A stretch of DNA of 64,000 nt from Burkholderia territorii (GTDB taxonomy: Bacteria; Pseudomonadota; Gammaproteobacteria; Burkholderiales; Burkholderiaceae), in NCBI RefSeq assembly GCF_902833055.1, contig NZ_CADFEJ010000019.1, forward strand, positions 1 to 64,000, written 5' to 3'. Shown here in pieces: positions 53,624 to 61,584 of this stretch. The translations under genes were made by a program, and so were the position numbers. The notes below the pieces were generated by a model. It worked only from the letters and a program-made list of their open reading frames with translations. It made no database searches and was not told the DNA's origin. Position 1 is the first letter of the stretch. Each line of letters opens with the position of its first letter.

Positions 53624-54753
53624 GTCCGCGTACCCCGAAGGAAGTCCCCTTGGGGGACGAGTTCCCGCATCTCGACCCGCTGGTCGCGTTGCTGCTGGCG
53701 CGCGCACCGCGCATGAACTTCATGCAGCTGTGCAGGCTGCTTGAGGCTCGTGTTCCCGATCGGCCGGGGCTGGGAGCACGGGATATCCTCGAGCATGAAC
53801 CGGTACGATTCCGGCCGCGGCCGCGCATGGGCTTTCCGGCAGGCGAAGTCGCGTCGGTCGAGTTCGACGACAGGGTGGAGACGTTCGGGCCGGATGCGCT
53901 CCCGACCGTGCGCACGACGTTCATGGGTCTGTACGGCGTCGATGCGGCGGTGCCGTCGCACATGATCGACGAGATCGCGCTGCGCGAAGAGGGGCATGAG
54001 GCGGTTGAAGCGTTTCTCGACCAGTTCAATCACCGGTACGTCACGCTGCTGTACCGTGCGTGGAAGAAGTACCGCTATCCGGAAAGTTTCCGAGCTGGCG
54101 GCGCCGATGCGCATTCGCGCAATCTGCTGTGCCTGGCTGGGTTCGGGTGGGGCGACAAGCCGCAGCGCGCCGGCCTGCCGGATTCGCGGATGCTCGCGCT
54201 GCTGGGGCTCCTGATCCAGCATACGCGCACGCCCGAGGGCCTCGCTGGCGTCATCGCGCTGGCCGTGCCTGGTGTCGGAGTGCGCGTCGACGAATTCTTT
54301 CCGGCGGTTACGCGCGCCGGAGAGCCGCGACCGCTGACGTCCGCGAGCCATGCTGCTGATTCGGAACACGACGCACGCCGGGGGCTGGGGGGCGGCTACG
54401 TGCTGGGCCGGCGACTCGCGTATCGCAGCCGCGCGGTGCGGGTCACGCTGCGTCCGGCCGATGGCGGCCAGACCCACGATCTCCTGCCTGGCGCATGGCT
54501 GCATCGCGAACTGATGGCGTTTGTGCAGTTGTATGTGGGCGTGAAGGCCGACGTATACCTGCGCATGGAGGTCTCCTCGCGGCTTGCGCCGGAACCTTCC
54601 ATCGGCGCCGCGTCAACGGGCCCGGCACCGCGCCTTGGCTGGACAACCGTACTACCCGCCGACGAGGAGCGCATCATCAACATCGCACTCGGCGTTTATG
54701 AGGCGTTTCCCACGCCCGGGACCAATCCACACCTGAATCCATGCCATGCATGA
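53620..54753 (+). CDS. tssG: T6SS baseplate protein TssG
   Basis: The protein has 377 residues. Family features are FMQLCRLLEARVPDRPGLGA, VRFRPRPRMGFPAGEVASVE, TTFMGLYGVDAAVPSHMIDE and FLDQFNHRYVTLLYRAWKKY. The C-terminal part contains GYVLGRRLAYRSRAVRVTL and LMAFVQLYVGVKADVYLRME. It completes the wedge with TssF and TssE. The start is coupled to tssF. Its last roughly 60 codons have a decayed copy 0.8 kb downstream (55374-55568). Confidence 0.96.
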   Translation: MSPRTPKEVPLGDEFPHLDPLVALLLARAPRMNFMQLCRLLEARVPDRPGLGARDILEHEPVRFRPRPRMGFPAGEVASVEFDDRVETFGPDALPTVRTTFMGLYGVDAAVPSHMIDEIALREEGHEAVEAFLDQFNHRYVTLLYRAWKKYRYPESFRAGGADAHSRNLLCLAGFGWGDKPQRAGLPDSRMLALLGLLIQHTRTPEGLAGVIALAVPGVGVRVDEFFPAVTRAGEPRPLTSASHAADSEHDARRGLGGGYVLGRRLAYRSRAVRVTLRPADGGQTHDLLPGAWLHRELMAFVQLYVGVKADVYLRMEVSSRLAPEPSIGAASTGPAPRLGWTTVLPADEERIINIALGVYEAFPTPGTNPHLNPCHA

Positions 54754-54766
54754 CCGGAGAATGCCG

Positions 54767-55237
54767 ATGTCCATCCGTTTCACTCCTGCAATCCTGGCGT
54801 CCGCCTTGTGCTCGGTCATCTCTGTAGCTGCTATTGCTGGCACTACCACGGGGGACGCTCGTGACGATTATCAAAGATTGATAGCCCCACGGGAAAGGGC
54901 CGATGATCTTGTACCAAATTGCCCATCAGACGGGTCATCCAGCTGCTTGAAGGTGTTTGTCGACAAGGCCGATGCGAGACTCAACCTTCTCTATCAGGGT
55001 CTTATGAAGCAGTTGAATATGCAACCGGATGTCAAGCAGGCGCTCATTGAGTCCGAACGCAAGTGGATCGCTTTTCGAGACGCCAATTGTAGTGTTCGTT
55101 CTGCTTACTATCGTGGGGCATTGCACGACTACATGATTCAGAGCTGCCTGCTCGATCTAACCAAACAGCGCGCCGAAGAGTTGCGGAAATTCGCCCGGAC
55201 AGATCAAATGCTGACGGATCTCGGTATTGGCGAGTGA
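54767..55237 (+). CDS. LprI-like (DUF1311) secreted protein, possible lysozyme inhibitor
   Basis: The protein has 156 residues, started at the ATG at 54767 because GGAGA lies 6 bases upstream. Residues 1-25 are a signal peptide (SIRFTPAILASALCSVISVA). The mature part is mostly helical with the LprI N-terminal-family signature: LLYQGLMKQL, ERKWIAFRDANCSVRSAYYR and MIQSCLLDLTKQRAEELR. Conserved cysteine pairs suggest disulfides, so it acts in the periplasm. Family members inhibit lysozyme; next to a T6SS it could protect the cell wall or serve as an immunity protein. It follows tssG by 13 bp. Confidence 0.75.
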   Translation: MSIRFTPAILASALCSVISVAAIAGTTTGDARDDYQRLIAPRERADDLVPNCPSDGSSSCLKVFVDKADARLNLLYQGLMKQLNMQPDVKQALIESERKWIAFRDANCSVRSAYYRGALHDYMIQSCLLDLTKQRAEELRKFARTDQMLTDLGIGE

Positions 55238-55373
55238 GTCTTAATCATAGGTCATCGGTCGCTGTTCGCTGACGCAGCGACGCTCGAATGGAGCGCGTCG
55301 TGTGCGATAGCGAGGTGACGAGAGCATTGCGCTGCGGCGGAGTCACGGGAATGCGCAGCAAGCAGCCGACCTA

Positions 55374-55568
55374 TTGGCAGACCCACGGCTGCACCACGAA
55401 TTGACGGCATTCTCGCCGCTATATATCAGTGCCGATGCTGATGTGCACCGGTGCATGGAAGTGCCGCCGCGATACACGCCACAAGCGGCAATCGGTCAGG
55501 CTAACACCCGTCTGTTGCTGCATCTCGGTTTACCCGCGCGCTGCCAGACGGTTTGGTTATCAGATTAA
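55374..55568 (+). pseudogene. Decayed duplicate of the tssG 3' end
   Basis: The 64-codon frame aligns with the end of TssG. LHHELTAFSPLYISADADVH matches LHRELMAFVQLYVGVKADVY, then CMEVPPRYTPQAAIGQANT matches RMEVSSRLAPEPSIGAAST, and HLGLPARCQTV lies where TssG has RLGWTTVLPAD. It has no start region. Sequence just upstream (about 55320-55373) also resembles the preceding part of tssG in other frames. The fragment shows that the segment between intact tssG and this copy was inserted or duplicated. Confidence 0.78.
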
Positions 55569-55596
55569 TTTTAGTGACTGAAATATCGGAAATCGA

Positions 55597-56367
55597 ATGA
55601 GACTCTTAATTTGCAAACAGTTGTGCTGGCTCCCGCGGACGTTATCGACGATTTGGCTCGTGGTCGCGTCGACTTGCGTACTGGCTTGGGATGTTCCGGC
55701 AGTCGTGTATCCACAGTTGGTCAAACGAGCAAACGGGCCGGAGGGTTTCGTACCGCCCGGATGGAAACTTGAACTGCTGCGGAAGGGCGATCTGACAGGA
55801 GCCAAACGTGAGGATCTTGTGATGGTCCTACGTCAGAATGATCCGCGTAACATCGTTACTCACGATGACATGTGTGAGAATCCGCTCGACACGAATCCCA
55901 GAATTTTGGCGGTGGCGTTCTCGCGCCCTGATGGAAGCTATGCGCTGGCGTTGGAAAACCATACGCTAATACCGAGGAGAGAATCCCCGTGTCTCGATGA
56001 CGTTTTGCATGAGGGTAATGTCTCGATTGATCGAGGATCCCTGAATTTGACACTTCATCGCTTTGCCAGCGCGGGTACATGGGAAATGGGGGACAGCACC
56101 TACAAATTTCGTTGGAAAAATCAGAGGTTCGAATTGATCGGGTATGACGAGATGTCGGTTATGCGTAACTCCGGTGAAGTTTCGGAGGTCAGCGTCAACT
56201 TTATGACCCACAAAGCAAAGCTGTCTTCGGGTAACGTTTCTGAGGACCACCCCAAGAATGTCAGATGGGTGAAGTTCGACTCACCCCGTCGATGGACGCC
56301 AGACGAAGTCGGAGAAGATCCCAGTTTCTTCGAGTCGCTGTCCGCAATCTGGCGAGACAAGCACTAA
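55597..56367 (+). CDS. Exported protein of unknown function in the T6SS locus
   Basis: The protein has 256 residues and a signal-like N-terminus (about 1-30: RTLSTIWLVVASTCVLAWDV). The mature part is beta-rich with segments such as KLELLRKGDLTGAKREDLVM, which resembles the D/N-rich turns of FG-GAP/VCBS repeats, and YALALENHTLIPR. I do not recognise a family. GC content is lower than the core genes. It lies between the tssG remnant and tssJ on the same strand; an immunity or accessory protein is possible but unproven. Confidence 0.55.
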   Translation: MRLLICKQLCWLPRTLSTIWLVVASTCVLAWDVPAVVYPQLVKRANGPEGFVPPGWKLELLRKGDLTGAKREDLVMVLRQNDPRNIVTHDDMCENPLDTNPRILAVAFSRPDGSYALALENHTLIPRRESPCLDDVLHEGNVSIDRGSLNLTLHRFASAGTWEMGDSTYKFRWKNQRFELIGYDEMSVMRNSGEVSEVSVNFMTHKAKLSSGNVSEDHPKNVRWVKFDSPRRWTPDEVGEDPSFFESLSAIWRDKH

Positions 56368-56458
56368 CCGTATGTTTTTCGATATAGCTGATCGGGGTAC
56401 ATACATGCTCTTCGACTCTGCTGATTCGACTACCTACATGCACGATTCAGGATCATCA

Positions 56459-56989
56459 ATGCCTATCCGTTTTGCTGTCTCAACAATGTTGTCCGTTCTG
56501 CTGCTGTCGGCCTGCGGCGCGTGGCAGGCGGTCTCGGACGCCTCCTCGAGCACATATCACGCAGTGTTCTTCAAGCAGGTGAAGGTGCTCAACATCGATC
56601 TTTCGGCGCGCGAAGCATTGAATCCGGACGACGCCGGCCGTCCGACGTCGGTCGCCGTGCGCGTATACCAGCTCAAGGACCGGAAGATGTTTGACGGCGC
56701 ATCGTACGAGGATCTGCTGAAGAACGACCGGACCGTGCTCGCGCAGGACCTGCAAACGAGCATGGCCTCCGTGATGAACCCGGGCGCATCCGCGAGTCTC
56801 ACGCAGCCGATGCAGGCCGACACGAAGTACGTGGCGATCGTTGCGTTCTACCGAAACCCGGGCAACGGAGACGGCTGGAAATACGTGGTCGAGAAAAAGA
56901 AGCTCGACGCCGATAAGCCGTTGAAACTCGAACTGGTCGATCAGTTGCTCATCGCGTCCGGTAGCGCACCGCAGAGCACTTCCCGATGA
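56459..56989 (+). CDS. tssJ: T6SS outer-membrane lipoprotein TssJ
   Basis: The protein has 176 residues from the ATG at 56459, with AGGA 6 bases upstream; the frame before it is not TssJ-like. A lipoprotein signal ends in LLLSAC, so Cys19 is lipidated. The C2-like beta sandwich follows: NIDLSAREALNPDDAGRPTS, VAVRVYQLKDRKMFDGASYE, LLKNDRTVLAQDL and KYVAIVAFYRNPG. TssJ anchors the TssJLM complex in the outer membrane. It lies 1.7 kb from tssG, separated by accessory genes. Confidence 0.95.
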   Translation: MPIRFAVSTMLSVLLLSACGAWQAVSDASSSTYHAVFFKQVKVLNIDLSAREALNPDDAGRPTSVAVRVYQLKDRKMFDGASYEDLLKNDRTVLAQDLQTSMASVMNPGASASLTQPMQADTKYVAIVAFYRNPGNGDGWKYVVEKKKLDADKPLKLELVDQLLIASGSAPQSTSR

Positions 56990-57153
56990 CGTCAAACCTG
57001 AACGGAGCAGCCACATGAATGCAGTCGGAACGACACCGACGGCCTCGAAAGGGTATTCACCGCTCGATTGCGTAGCCGGGGTCGGCCGCAAGTTCCCTGA
57101 GTGTTTGCGCAGCGGGATGGCCTACGTGCGATGGCGCTGGCTTACGCAAACCC

Positions 57154-58015
57154 ATGGAGCTCGCCGCCCCACTGGTATGCGCGCAAGCAGCGTGCGGTCC
57201 CATATCCGTGTTCAATGAAGGTGACGAAGTCGAGGTGGTAGCGGATCAGCTAGGCGACGTATGGCAAGGCTACCTGCTTCGCGGGGCGATGTTGATGCGC
57301 GTCGGCATTAGCCACGCGGACGCGATCGAGCTTGTGAAAGCGGCGGTCAGAACCGAGTTGCCGATGTTCAACAAGCTGAAGGCGGATTTCCTCGCGCTGC
57401 GTCTGCGCGGTGTTCCTGCCCCTAGCGCGTATGCGCGCGCTGGATAATCTGGCGTCCGATGAACGAGGCCAGTTGCATCGTGCGAAGTGGAATGCCGTAA
57501 AGGTAACGTCGGAAGGAGCAGAAGCAGCCGGAGCGGTTTGGCTTGCGGGGACCCTCGCATTCATCGAGGTGGTGTCCTTCGGTGCCGCACTTTCGAAGAC
57601 CGACAAGTCGGGCGAGGACTATGCATCGCTCGTAGCGAGCCGATTTTCTGCGACATCGGCATGTCTTCAGGTTTCGACGAGAGCGGCGACGGCGCTCGCC
57701 GAGGACGCAGCGCGAACGCTGGCCAATCTCAAGGCAGTAACGGGATATCTCAGTGGAGTGTCTTCGTTGATCGGTGCGGTGTTGGATGTGCGATCGGGCA
57801 ACAAAGAGGCGGATAACTGCCTTTAGATCGTTGGCTTTGTCAGGTAATTTTGACGGATGGTACAAGGGCTTGATGAGTGCTTGGATCACGATGTTCCTCA
57901 TGGCCACATTTTGTTAGCGGCAACGTCCGTTGCTTACGACACTCAACTAGGTAAGCACGATCATCCTTTATATGCTTCCCGAGGCTGGGGCGCTTACTAT
58001 ACCGACGAGGTTTAA
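57154..58015 (+). pseudogene. Decayed T6SS effector locus with a copy of the effector C-terminal module
   Basis: Three frames hold successive pieces of one or two former proteins. Codons 57154-57416 read GISHADAIELVKAAVRTELP and DFLALRLRGVP. The sequence then continues in another frame (57416-57826) with DERGQLHRAKWNAVKVTSEG and hydrophobic helices AVWLAGTLAFIEVVSFGAAL and GYLSGVSSLIGAVLDV, which recall large pore-forming effectors. A third frame begins ALSGNFDGWYKGL near 57832. After one more shift comes a segment ending DHPLYASRGWGAYYTDEV, with its stop at 58013-58015. This last part matches the end of the intact effector candidate at 43661 almost residue for residue. At least two frameshifts make it non-functional. 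Confidence 0.72.
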
Positions 58016-58016
58016 A

Positions 58017-59120
58017 GTGAAGTGGTATGTTTCGTATCTATTATGTGCACTCTGCGCATCCGTAATGTTAAGCGCGCATGAATCTGAGGGAAAGGAAGTG
58101 TATCCACCAACCAGGCCTCGTATTATTTCGCCTGAAACCGAATCGATCGATATAGCTAGGCATCTCCCTCTAGTTAGTCAGTCGAACGCATTAAAAGAGA
58201 GCCTTCTTGGACTTCAACAAGGATCAATTCAAGAACGAATTGAGAAACTGAAGCGCAAAGTATTAGAGGATCTTGTGTTTGTTCGTGGTGGAACCTATAT
58301 GATGGGAGACTTCGGATCCTTGATGACAAAGGAACAGCTCCCGTTTACCCCATGGGAGAACAACAAGCCGCTTCACAAGGTAACGCTATCATCTTTTAGT
58401 ATCGGTAGATTTAAAACAACATTTTCAGAATTTGATGTGTTCCTCGACGCGAACGGTCAACCCCATCTTGATGATGACGCGTTGCCATATCGAAATGCGC
58501 TCGTTCCTGCAGGCGCATTGTGGAAACAGGCAAGAGATTATTGCCAATGGCTTGGAGAATTCACTGGGGTTCCGTTTGATCTCCCTACCGAGGCTCAGTG
58601 GGAGTATGCAGCACGAAGTCGTGGGCAAAATTTTCTTTTTTCAACAAATGACGGCAATTTGGACTTTGGCCGAAATATTGACGATTCCAATCAAAGGGCG
58701 CTGATTACGCCACTTTCGGAAAATCGAAACAAGGGAGGGGTGCGAAAAATGGTCGAAAATTATCCGGTTGGCCTATTCCCCTCCAATCCGTTGGGGCTAT
58801 ATGACATGAGTTCTGACGGGTACGAGTGGGTGGGTGACTGGTATCAAAGCAATTATTATGAAGCTAGTCCAGAGAAAAATCCCAGGGGACCGGGAAGTGG
58901 AAAATGGAAGGTTGCACGCAGCGCCTCAAATGACGAGCCCAAGGGTCATTTTAATAACAGTGTGACTCGACGTGCGTGGGATCCAAGCCTTGCAATAGAT
59001 CCTGCGGACGGAGAGCCATATACAGATTTGTTGATGGGAAAGCCTCGACCGCTCCCTAGAGGAGGTTTTTCGTGGCGGTGTGTTGTTAATTCTGAAGAGC
59101 CGGTTAATCTAGTCAAGTAA
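58017..59120 (+). CDS. Exported sulfatase-modifying-factor-type (FGE-like) protein, likely orphan immunity protein
   Basis: The protein has 367 residues from the GTG at 58017; GAGG 6 bases upstream lies inside the last codons of the decayed effector, so the two were translationally coupled. A signal peptide spans about 1-20 (YVSYLLCALCASVMLSA). Residues about 90-360 have the FGE-sulfatase fold: FVRGGTYMMGDFG, CQWLGEFTGVPFDLPTEAQW, EYAARSRG, NPLGLYDMSSDGYEWVGDWY and RGGFSWRCV. It probably lacks enzyme activity and acts in the periplasm. FGE-like proteins serve as immunity partners of some T6SS toxins. The gene is intact while its effector is not. GC content is clearly low. Confidence 0.72.
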   Translation: MKWYVSYLLCALCASVMLSAHESEGKEVYPPTRPRIISPETESIDIARHLPLVSQSNALKESLLGLQQGSIQERIEKLKRKVLEDLVFVRGGTYMMGDFGSLMTKEQLPFTPWENNKPLHKVTLSSFSIGRFKTTFSEFDVFLDANGQPHLDDDALPYRNALVPAGALWKQARDYCQWLGEFTGVPFDLPTEAQWEYAARSRGQNFLFSTNDGNLDFGRNIDDSNQRALITPLSENRNKGGVRKMVENYPVGLFPSNPLGLYDMSSDGYEWVGDWYQSNYYEASPEKNPRGPGSGKWKVARSASNDEPKGHFNNSVTRRAWDPSLAIDPADGEPYTDLLMGKPRPLPRGGFSWRCVVNSEEPVNLVK

Positions 59121-59261
59121 ATTATTCTCGGACCACCCTCTTTCCTAAGATTCCAAAGGAGTGGTTAATTGCATAGTCTAAATCTGGAATGGGGTCGTGC
59201 TGTAATTGGTAAATCGATCTGCGTGAAGGATAGCGAACTGGTTTATGGCGGTCTTCTAGTC

Positions 59262-59411
59262 TATCGGCTCAACGTCGTGCGGATCGAGATACCGCCGCTG
59301 CGGGAGCGGTCGGAGCGCATCGCGTCGATCGTCGATCACTTCATCGCCGAACACAACCAGCGGCGTGCGATGCATGTAGGCCGGCCCGATTCGGCGCTCC
59401 TCGAACGCCTG
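59262..59411 (+). pseudogene. Fragment of a sigma-54-dependent activator (AAA+ domain)
   Basis: About 50 codons match the end of the central domain of NtrC-type activators: YRLNVVRIEIPPLRERSERI, then IVDHFIAEHNQRR and a final LLERL. The Walker motifs, GAFTGA loop and DNA-binding domain are missing. Sigma-54 activators often accompany T6SS loci, so this may be the remains of a lost regulator. Confidence 0.75.
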
Positions 59412-60045
59412 GTGCTGCTCGCCCAGCAGGTGCTGGCCCGCACCAGCAGTTGCTCGCGACGATGGTACAGATGGGCCTGCAGCGCATTATCATCGAGAGC
59501 GGGCGGCTCAACGCCGTGATAAATTTTCATATCGGTGCGAGCAGTGCTGCCGCCAACGACCGTAGTGCGGGGGCGCCCGCTTCGGGCCCCGGGGAGCGGA
59601 GGCCAATGTGCAGAGCACGATCGGTTACGTGTCGAGCAACCGAACGCAGACCACCGGGGGCTCACAAGCGGACGTCAACCTGAGCAGCGGCGTCGAACTG
59701 GCATTTCGTACGAACTACGTGCCGTTGAACCGGCTCGCGGGCGTGGGCGGCATCGAACGCATCCGCGTCAACACGATCAATCCGGATCCCGAAGCGACGC
59801 GCCTGTCCTCCGAGCGCACTGCCCAGCGCAGCGCAGAGCAGGCCGACTTGGCCGCTCGCCGAGCTTCGCGGGACGACAGGCCGCGCGCGAGCCAGCCGGG
59901 CTCGTCGGCACCTTCATCTTCTTCAGCTTCGTCGCCGAATCCGGCGCCAGGTCGCGCAGCCTCGCCGGCGCCCGCGCACCCCGCGGCGACAGCACCTCGT
60001 TCCCCTGCTGTTGCAACGGCGCCGGGACTCCGCGCCGCGACATGA
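59412..60045 (+). pseudogene. Remnant of an unrecognised protein
   Basis: Two frames carry pieces of what looks like one protein. Near 59450-59560 the frame reads LATMVQMGLQRIIIESGRLN and NFHIGASSAAAND. From about 59590 another frame reads AEANVQSTIGYVSSNRTQTT, GVELAFRTNYVPLNRLAG and IERIRVNTINPDPEA, then a proline/serine-rich tail. The two pieces seem to belong together, so a frameshift or small deletion lies near 59570-59590. I do not recognise the family. Confidence 0.5.
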
Positions 60046-60212
60046 ACGTGCGCACCGTATCCGTTGGCGAAACCCCGTACCGCACCGCATCTCGCCAATG
60101 ACGACGTTCAGCCGCGCGAGCGCGGGGGCGCCTCCAGGATGGCGTGGCGTTTCCGACTGGCAGCACCGACCGGGCGCGACCGCATCGTAAGGATGGCTGA
60201 CGCTTGCGCCGA

Positions 60213-60947
60213 TCACGCACACGGCGCGACCGACGCGCCGACGATTCCATGCCGCCGCAGCGAATCCGCGACGAAACCCGACGCCTTCATCTCCTCGACG
60301 AACGCGCCGAGCAACGCGGCGGCCGCTTCGCCGCGGCTCTTCGGCACACCCATTGCCTGGCGGATCACCATGAAGCGCTCGTCGAGCAGGCGCAGGCCCG
60401 TCGTCTTCGCCGCATCGGCCTCGAGTTGCTGCTTCACGCCCGCCGCGACTTCGAGCTGCTGCTCGACGAACGTCTGCACGACGGCCTGCGATGTCGGTGC
60501 GCGCACGATCTGCGCGGCCTTCAGTTCGCGCGTGAGGAACAGGTCGTATGCGCTGCCCTTGCCGACGGTCACGCGGTTGTGCGGCTGGTCGACGTCCGCG
60601 TTGTCGCGGATCGGCGAATCGTCGCGCACGAGATAGAAGCCTTCGATCAGCACGTAAGGTTCGGTGAACGCGACCGTTTCGCCGCGCAGCGGATCGATCG
60701 CGAAGAAACCGAAATCGGCGCGCTCGTCGGTCAGCGCCTGCACCGACTTGCCGGCCGTGTCGAACACGACGAGTTCGAGTTCGGCCGACAGCCGCTCGGC
60801 AAACGCGCGCGCGAGGTCGATCGATACGCCGAACGGCTCGCCGGTGGCCGGGTCGCGGTTCGCGAGGATCGGATTGCCGAGATTGATCGATGCGCGCAGC
60901 TTGCCGGCCGGCGTGAATGCGGAGAGAACGGAAGGATCGATGGTCAT
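60213..60947 (-). CDS. Amino acid transporter-type substrate-binding domain protein without a signal peptide
   Basis: The protein has 244 residues. It has a family-3 solute-binding fold: KLRASINLGNPILANRDPAT, GVSIDLARAFAERLSAELEL, QALTDERADFGFFAIDPLRG and TEPYVLIEGFYLVRDDSPI. It begins MTIDPSVLSAF with no hydrophobic leader, so it is predicted to stay in the cytoplasm unless the true start was missed; no better start is visible. No permease or ATPase gene is nearby. It may act as a cytoplasmic sensor or enzyme-like relative. Confidence 0.82.
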   Translation of the reverse strand: MTIDPSVLSAFTPAGKLRASINLGNPILANRDPATGEPFGVSIDLARAFAERLSAELELVVFDTAGKSVQALTDERADFGFFAIDPLRGETVAFTEPYVLIEGFYLVRDDSPIRDNADVDQPHNRVTVGKGSAYDLFLTRELKAAQIVRAPTSQAVVQTFVEQQLEVAAGVKQQLEADAAKTTGLRLLDERFMVIRQAMGVPKSRGEAAAALLGAFVEEMKASGFVADSLRRHGIVGASVAPCA

Positions 60948-61058
60948 GAGAGGGCTCGTATGGAATCGGATGGGCCGGAACGGCGAACGGTCAGCGCGCC
61001 GAGGCAGCGTCGTGTGCGACGGATCGGTTTGCGCGTTGCGGCGATCGCTTCGCTTCGA

Positions 61059-61352
61059 TTACTTCGCCGCGACTTCCGTATGCACGACTTGCGGCGGGCT
61101 CTTGAAGAACGGCCCGGCCAGTTGCCGCCACGCCTGGAAGTCGTCCGATTGCCGGAAATGCACCATGTGATCGTCGACGGTGTCCCATTTGACGACGAGC
61201 AGGTAGCCGCCGTCGCGCTCGATCACGCGGTGCAGCTCGGCGCCGCCACAGCCGCGCGCGCGGGCGAACAGCGGGAGTGCCTGGCGAACCGCCGATTCGA
61301 ATTGCTCGGCCTGCGACGGATCGATTTCGAGCGATGCCATTTCCAGAATCAT
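61059..61352 (-). CDS. Antibiotic biosynthesis monooxygenase (ABM)-domain protein
   Basis: The protein has 97 residues from the ATG at 61352, with GGAG 5 bases upstream. The ABM ferredoxin-like fold is clear: MILEMASLEIDPSQAEQFES, LFARARGCGGAELHRVIERD, YLLVVKWDTVDDHMVHFRQS and DFQAWRQLAGPFF. Members are small dimers that oxidise quinols or heme, or have no known activity. It lies about 110 bp upstream of the binding-protein gene on the same strand and could be co-transcribed. Confidence 0.88.
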   Translation of the reverse strand: MILEMASLEIDPSQAEQFESAVRQALPLFARARGCGGAELHRVIERDGGYLLVVKWDTVDDHMVHFRQSDDFQAWRQLAGPFFKSPPQVVHTEVAAK

Positions 61353-61584
61353 GAATGAATGCTCCATGCGGGGTGAATGATGCGACGGGGCGCGCCATGC
61401 TCGACGCGTTCCGCAACGATACCGGAAGTCCGCATCGCGCGTTCCGGATGCCGTCTCGCGCGCGATCCACCGTGCGCCCGATGCCGCCGATCGGCTCATA
61501 CGAATCAGCGTTTTCCCCAATATGGAATGCGCGTCAGGCGCCGATGTCACAGAGGTAGTGAAGATAAATACTCCGAGGCCAGCC

